DNA of 64,000 nucleotides from positions 42,227-106,226 of the forward strand of contig NZ_FQTU01000008.1 of the NCBI RefSeq assembly GCF_900128885.1. The letters run 5' to 3'. The stretch is from Alkalibacter saccharofermentans DSM 14828 (GTDB lineage: Bacteria > Bacillota > Clostridia > Eubacteriales > Alkalibacteraceae). Position numbers and translations under genes: made by a program. Positions 59,215-64,000 of the stretch are shown in pieces (the stretch's first letter is position 1; each line of letters starts with the position of its first letter). Under the pieces are notes generated by a model, which worked only from the letters and a program-made list of their open reading frames with translations, did not search any database and had not been told where the DNA came from.

Positions 59215-62200
59215 TCATTTTTTCTTTTTGACTGCCATGCCTGCAATAACAGCTAAAGCTAAGGCGATTATCGCGTACTTCCATATCCCTCTTTCTTCTT
59301 TTCTTTCTTTCGCTTCTTCTATATCTTCAGATATGGTACCATCAGCCTCAATTGTCTCTTCCAGGGTTTCATCTTCGGTCTCTTTTGAGATGTCTTCTTC
59401 TCTTTCTACAAAGATTGCTTCCTCTGTGTTGGTTCCTTCGCCCATCGACTGTTGGTTGTCAGCTTCTTCATTATTGGCCTTTCTGACTTCTTCCCTTTGC
59501 TCCTCTGGCTCTTGTTCAAAGTCTTGTTCATCTTCAACTGGTTCTATAGGCTTAGCAATATCTACTTGGTTTATTCGCAGAAGCGTAAACCTGCTGAACT
59601 TCTCCACTTCAAAAGTCATCCCTACAAACCCTTCTCTAAAACCAGTATTAACCGAGGGTTTTATTAATTCCCTGTCTCCATCGCTATGCTCCACATATAC
59701 CCAAAGGTCATCTAATAAGTTTGCCCTTTGTTCATTGTCATTAGGTAGCAATCTTAAATCCAGGGGCAAGGTTATCTTGACTTTGTGCCCAGCCATGTTG
59801 GACTCTATTCTCATCGAAAGAGCAAATCTTTGGATTTTCCCATCTCCTGCAACTTCTTTTATTATGTCCTGATTTTGAGTCGTTTCATCTATTTCTTTCA
59901 ATTCATCGACTGATTTTATGGGAACCAGTCTGAAGTAAAGAACCTCACTGCCGTCAACTTCATCCAGGCTTTCCTTCGGGATAATTATATTGCCCCAGTC
60001 GGAATCAATTTCAAGGTTTATTCCTTTTCCTTTAAGCTCTGCCAAGGTTTCTGATGGGATTTCTATAGTCTGCATGGTCACCTTTTCGTCTCCTACAGGG
60101 AATCTTACTCTTGCAGTGTCCCCGCTGCTGGCCTTTAGGTGCTCGATGATTTCTTTAGCGGCTTCCTCGCCGATAATTATCTTATCCTGCAGCTCTCCAT
60201 TTAGAGTTTCTTGTCTGTCTATAATTACTTGTGTTATTAATTCCTGGCTTTCTCCATCCTCTATGGAAACGGCAATTACCTCTACAGGAGGATTGACCTT
60301 TATACCAAAGGACGCTTCAAATCCATCGTACCCCAATGTGATAGATTGTCTCTCAGTTGCTTCAGTGCTGTCAAATCCACTTACTGAAAGCAAGGAGTTC
60401 GAGATGTTTCTGCTGCTGCCGTAATTCCATCTGCTTTGCACCAGCAATCCATCTAAGTCGATTTCTTCACCTATTTCATATTCCAGTTTATCTGGGAGCC
60501 TTGCTATTTCTATACCTGTCAGCACAGGATTTCCTATTACCTGCATGTATCCTGTTACCAGTGTGTATTTAGGCTCTTCAGGTATGAATCTCCACTCAAA
60601 TTCCTCACTGAGCTTCGTCACCTGGAGGCTTTCATCGACCCATTCTAATATTCCTTCGATTGGTTCTTTTGTCTTGCTGTCCAAAAACTCTCCGCTGAGA
60701 ACTGCGCTTTCTAGCGTCGTTCCGATGTTTGCGCTTTCAGCCTCCACATCGACGGCCTCAACTTCAATTGCTCTTATTTCCACATCGAAGCTTTCCGAAT
60801 AACCCATGTAGCTTACCAAAACCCTTTGTTTCTCTGTCGGCAGGCTACTGTCAAATCCCGTTATTGTCAGATCGCTTAAATCCAGCTGTTGGTCATCTCC
60901 GTAATTCCATACGCTATAAACCTTTAATCCGGTTATGTCAAAGTCCTCAGTGGCATCATAAACCCTCTTGTCAGGTTCACTCGTTATCTTAATTCCCGTC
61001 ATCACCGGATGCCCTTGGATACCCACATTTCCAGAAGCCTCCATGTAATCATCAGAACTTGGCCTGAATATCCAACTGTGGCTCTGATAAATGCTGTCTA
61101 CCATCGTCTCCGGTTCGACCCAAGAAAGCTCTCCTTCTACTGCTTCATCAGTTTCCGGGTCCTTGAAAATCCCGGTAAGTCTTGACTTTTCAAGAGTTTC
61201 TCCGATATTTACGCTGCTTGCATCAACTTCCTCTACAGATAAGATTTTATAACCGTCATAGTCTATCTCCCCTGATATTTTATGCACTTTGCCATAAACC
61301 ACCATGTTGTCCTGCAGCTTCAAGTTTTCGTAAACATAAAAATCAAATGGCCACTCATTTCCCGAAATCCGTCCGTTTAATGCCAGGTAGAGATTTGAAG
61401 GATTAATGACTTCAGTTTTATTTAATGTAATCTCTTCGGTCACGCATACCCTAGACTTTAGCTCTACGCCCAAGGGATTGTTAAACTCCACATCTGCAAA
61501 ATGGGACAGATTCGTTCCTGGATTTCCAAAGTAGATTTCCTGGACGCTATTGCCTGAAAAAATAACCTTATGGCTATCGGTGCTTCTGAAATTGTTGCTG
61601 GTCGGAGCGTACCCTCCGTGCCTTCTCTGGGTGAAGCTTCCTTTTAATTCAATCACTCCGTCTGTTAGGCGACCTGTATGGTTTCCTCGACTGTCGGTCA
61701 TAAAATCTCCGTGTATGATTATATGGTCTTCGGGATCATCCATGCGAAGAAGGGATTCGCTTTGCATGCTGTAGGATCCTGCAACTTCAAGTTGGCCCCC
61801 ATCTAGCTCTACATAAGACCAATAGGCTCCGCCTCCGTGGGACAAGTCGCCATTTACCGATAATTTGCCGCCATTTAAGCCAAGGGTACCCCTAGTGATA
61901 GCAATATCTAAAGGCACTTCAAGATTGCTGTCCTGAAGGTCTAGATTTCCTCCCTCTACGGACATGTTTCCTTTTTCTATTGCAAAACTTATATCCTTTC
62001 CATTAACATATAGAGTTCCGTTTGCCAATTTCAGATCTCCATTGATATGTAGATCATGAGGCATCCTCCAACTGTCGCTAAGTATAAGATCCCTCGGCCA
62101 AAGACCTCCTGTCACCACTGCCATTCCTGAAGGTGACAATGCTCCTTCTATATCATCGGATATAAAATCAATTTGCTTAGTGGCCACTGCTCCGGTTGTG

Positions 62201-64000
62201 AATACAACCTTTTCTCCATTGTCGATTTCTAAATTCGCAAACGAAGAAACGGCTCCGGATGAATTGGTAAAAGAGACTTGTTGTATCCCTTCTCCCGATA
62301 GCAACACCTTGTGATTTTCAGTTGCCTTAAAGTTGTCGCTTACAGGTCCATAACCGCCATATCTTCTTTGTGCGAAATCCCCTTTCACTTCAAGCACTCC
62401 GTCTGTAAGATGTCCCGAATGACTTCTTCTGCTATTCATGTTGAAATCTCCGTGTATCTTAACATAATCATTCGGGTCTTTCATATACAAGAATCCATCT
62501 TGAAGGTTATTGTAGTCACCTTTAATCTCCAGCCTTCCGCCGGAGACATCTATATAGGATATATTGTTGCTGCTTTGAGTCAAATCTCCGCCTATCAGTG
62601 CATCTCCTGTATTGATCGTTAAATATCCACTGGTCATGTTAAGATCATTTATAGTTACCAATGATCCTCCGTTGACGTCGATGCGCCCCCCGCTTATTAA
62701 TGTATTATTCTCTACCGTCAATTCTCGTCCGTTTACTTCTATGGTTCCCGAAGTCGCATTAAGATGCCCTTTAACCGATAAGTCATCCTGCATTTCCCAC
62801 TGCTCGTAGACAATCAGATTTCCTGGCCATACACCCTCTTGAACAGTAGCCTGCTGCGCCGGTGTGATATTTCCTGAAAAAGTCCCATCCATGTGATCTA
62901 GATTCCCTGTGAAAGGACTTCTTGTTACAAAATCCACCCCTTCTGAATTCTTTATCTCTAAGTTAGCAAAGCTTGACTGGCTGGTAGAATTAGGATGTGA
63001 AAAGCTTACGTTTTGAGCGCTCTCTCCAGAAAATATGATCTTATGATTATCAGTCGCCTTGAAATTGCTGTTACTTGCCCCCCAGCTGCTGTTTCTGTGC
63101 TGGGCAAAGTCTCCTTTGATTTCCATGACTCCATCAACTATCCTGGTTGAATGATTGTAGTAAGACCTCATTGTAAAATCTCCCCTTACAAGGAGGTAGC
63201 CCTCAGGATCTGTCATTGTTAGGTATCCGTCAAAGATAGAGTAGTTCCCAAAAATGTTGACACTCCCTTTTCCAACTCTTAATTCACCCTGAGTCTGATC
63301 CATTTCCCCGTCTACGATTAATTCACCTTGGTTTGCGTTTAGGGTACCGTTTGATATTCTACCATCTTCCAATACCCTCAGCTTCAAGGCGTTTATATCA
63401 GTCTCTCCGCCTTTTAACTCAAATGAATCCGTAATGATATCTTGTGTAACCAGCCAGTCTTGATGAACAGAAAGCTTCCCGGGCCAAATATTTCCCTTAA
63501 CTCTGGCTTCCTCTGCCGGCGAGATATCTCCAAGGTAATTTACAGTCTTAAATTCTATTTCGCCAGTAAACTGAGCTCTGGTCCCAAAATCGACTGCTCC
63601 ACCGGTATTAATCATAATATTTTTAAACCTGCTTTGTGTAACCAAGCTGCTTGCCATATCTACGACTTGGTCTCCATCACCGGAGAATACCACCAGGTGG
63701 TTTCCCGTTGCGTGGAAGTTTGTGTGATTCCCGTGAGTTACTCTTCTTTGGGTGAAATTGCCCTTAAACTCCATCACCCCATCTGTCAGCCTGTCCACGT
63801 GGGAGTAGTAGGTGTTTATTAAAAAGTCGCCATTTACCAAGAGGTAATCATCAGGATCAGTCATGGTAAAGTAATTACCGGATACTCTCATGTCCCCTGC
63901 TACTTCGAGGCTTCCTCCATTTAAGATAACCTCGCCGCTTGTCTGGACATAATCCCCATCTACCTTAACGGTCTTGCCGTTTATATCTATGGCGCTGTTA
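59215..64000 (-). CDS. Giant repeat-built surface protein, membrane-anchored, N-terminus outside window
   Basis: The frame is open to the window edge, so more than 1,595 residues exist. Four imperfect repeats of about 220-245 residues (common core LTDGV.E.KGDF.QRR, then N..FKAT.NHK..FSG) occupy the first 900 residues; their short G/N-bounded strands suggest a beta-solenoid. Then come at least two Big_3-type Ig-like domains (VMTGIKITSEPDKRVY..., VLTGIEIARLPDKLEYE...), each after a related spacer module, a further beta domain, an acidic Glu/Gln/Thr-rich stretch of about 90 residues, one membrane helix and a KKKK tail. It is probably an adhesin or surface layer component. Confidence 0.85.
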   Translation of the reverse strand, partial: NSAIDINGKTVKVDGDYVQTSGEVILNGGSLEVAGDMRVSGNYFTMTDPDDYLLVNGDFLINTYYSHVDRLTDGVMEFKGNFTQRRVTHGNHTNFHATGNHLVVFSGDGDQVVDMASSLVTQSRFKNIMINTGGAVDFGTRAQFTGEIEFKTVNYLGDISPAEEARVKGNIWPGKLSVHQDWLVTQDIITDSFELKGGETDINALKLRVLEDGRISNGTLNANQGELIVDGEMDQTQGELRVGKGSVNIFGNYSIFDGYLTMTDPEGYLLVRGDFTMRSYYNHSTRIVDGVMEIKGDFAQHRNSSWGASNSNFKATDNHKIIFSGESAQNVSFSHPNSTSQSSFANLEIKNSEGVDFVTRSPFTGNLDHMDGTFSGNITPAQQATVQEGVWPGNLIVYEQWEMQDDLSVKGHLNATSGTIEVNGRELTVENNTLISGGRIDVNGGSLVTINDLNMTSGYLTINTGDALIGGDLTQSSNNISYIDVSGGRLEIKGDYNNLQDGFLYMKDPNDYVKIHGDFNMNSRRSHSGHLTDGVLEVKGDFAQRRYGGYGPVSDNFKATENHKVLLSGEGIQQVSFTNSSGAVSSFANLEIDNGEKVVFTTGAVATKQIDFISDDIEGALSPSGMAVVTGGLWPRDLILSDSWRMPHDLHINGDLKLANGTLYVNGKDISFAIEKGNMSVEGGNLDLQDSNLEVPLDIAITRGTLGLNGGKLSVNGDLSHGGGAYWSYVELDGGQLEVAGSYSMQSESLLRMDDPEDHIIIHGDFMTDSRGNHTGRLTDGVIELKGSFTQRRHGGYAPTSNNFRSTDSHKVIFSGNSVQEIYFGNPGTNLSHFADVEFNNPLGVELKSRVCVTEEITLNKTEVINPSNLYLALNGRISGNEWPFDFYVYENLKLQDNMVVYGKVHKISGEIDYDGYKILSVEEVDASSVNIGETLEKSRLTGIFKDPETDEAVEGELSWVEPETMVDSIYQSHSWIFRPSSDDYMEASGNVGIQGHPVMTGIKITSEPDKRVYDATEDFDITGLKVYSVWNYGDDQQLDLSDLTITGFDSSLPTEKQRVLVSYMGYSESFDVEIRAIEVEAVDVEAESANIGTTLESAVLSGEFLDSKTKEPIEGILEWVDESLQVTKLSEEFEWRFIPEEPKYTLVTGYMQVIGNPVLTGIEIARLPDKLEYEIGEEIDLDGLLVQSRWNYGSSRNISNSLLSVSGFDSTEATERQSITLGYDGFEASFGIKVNPPVEVIAVSIEDGESQELITQVIIDRQETLNGELQDKIIIGEEAAKEIIEHLKASSGDTARVRFPVGDEKVTMQTIEIPSETLAELKGKGINLEIDSDWGNIIIPKESLDEVDGSEVLYFRLVPIKSVDELKEIDETTQNQDIIKEVAGDGKIQRFALSMRIESNMAGHKVKITLPLDLRLLPNDNEQRANLLDDLWVYVEHSDGDRELIKPSVNTGFREGFVGMTFEVEKFSRFTLLRINQVDIAKPIEPVEDEQDFEQEPEEQREEVRKANNEEADNQQSMGEGTNTEEAIFVEREEDISKETEDETLEETIEADGTISEDIEEAKERKEERGIWKYAIIALALAVIAGMAVKKKK

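Noticed and set aside
1..64000. CRISPR arrays, insertion sequences, prophage genes, tRNA or rRNA genes
   Set aside because: No regularly spaced repeats of CRISPR type, no transposase or integrase frames, and no cloverleaf or rRNA sequence were found. A GGTTCGAGTCC string near 43408 is inside the SorC coding region without tRNA arms.

Overview
The window looks like the chromosome of an anaerobic, low-to-mid GC Bacillota, most likely class Clostridia. Evidence: strong AGGAGG-type ribosome sites, many TTG starts, gene sets typical of that class (Mini-RNase III after cysS, a DUF1934 gene before argS, GlpP, CTC-type L25, rubredoxin reductase-like enzyme), an [FeFe]-hydrogenase maturase (HydE), and an acetoin-dehydrogenase-type 2-oxo acid complex whose E3 carries its own lipoyl domain. 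No rRNA, tRNA, phage, insertion sequence or CRISPR array was seen. The genus cannot be fixed from this sequence.

Layout. 1-8.6 kb: SGNH hydrolase (cut by the window edge), dipeptidase PepD, DUF1934-argS, then a 0.9 kb repeat-rich gap, and a leftward cls-patatin-ddl envelope cluster. 8.7-15.3 kb: a secreted transglutaminase-like protein behind two tandem cyclic-di-GMP-I riboswitches, a pyridine-nucleotide/FAD oxidoreductase, a CopB-type ATPase and a modular exported protein. 15.4-21.2 kb: plsC with a URO-D-like gene, gpsA, rpiB, transaldolase, a glutathione peroxidase homologue and an rRNA methyltransferase. 21.2-28 kb: a cell-wall block (C-terminal processing protease, EnvC-like M23 activator, FtsX, FtsE, peptidoglycan-binding protein) and a B12-binding radical SAM protein. 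28-37.5 kb: transketolase, a lone cheR flanked by what look like decayed cheB and cheA fragments, then a long leftward cluster (HAD phosphatase, zinc ribbon, ispF, cysS, mrnC, ychF, glpP, manA). 37.5-43.7 kb: SorC-type regulator and E1 alpha, E1 beta, E2 and E3. 43.7-48.2 kb: an unusual structured tandem-repeat leader before a YczE-like membrane protein, hydE, an MFS transporter and L25. 48.3-52.1 kb: an ATP-grasp ligase fused to a degenerate M20 peptidase fold, paired with a cytoplasmic gamma-glutamyltransferase. 52.5-59 kb: cold-shock protein, minimal zincin, CopZ, a DUF6054-like protein, LysM polysaccharide deacetylase, a two-gene permease with a ferredoxin tail divergent from a Crp-family regulator, and a membrane-bound LuxR regulator. 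59.2-64 kb: a giant repeat-built, membrane-anchored surface protein that runs off the window.

How it fits together. Much of the window is envelope biology: wall precursor (Ddl), cardiolipin and phosphatidic acid synthesis (Cls, PlsC, GpsA), wall cleavage (FtsEX-EnvC, Ctp, deacetylase) and several surface proteins, one of them under c-di-GMP RNA control. Carbon metabolism is represented by three non-oxidative pentose phosphate enzymes and the TPP-lipoate complex. The less expected items are the gamma-glutamyltransferase / ligase-pseudopeptidase pair, the closed tandem-repeat leader RNA at about 43.9 kb, the chemotaxis gene remnants, and a dispersed family of short triloop hairpins in three intergenic gaps.
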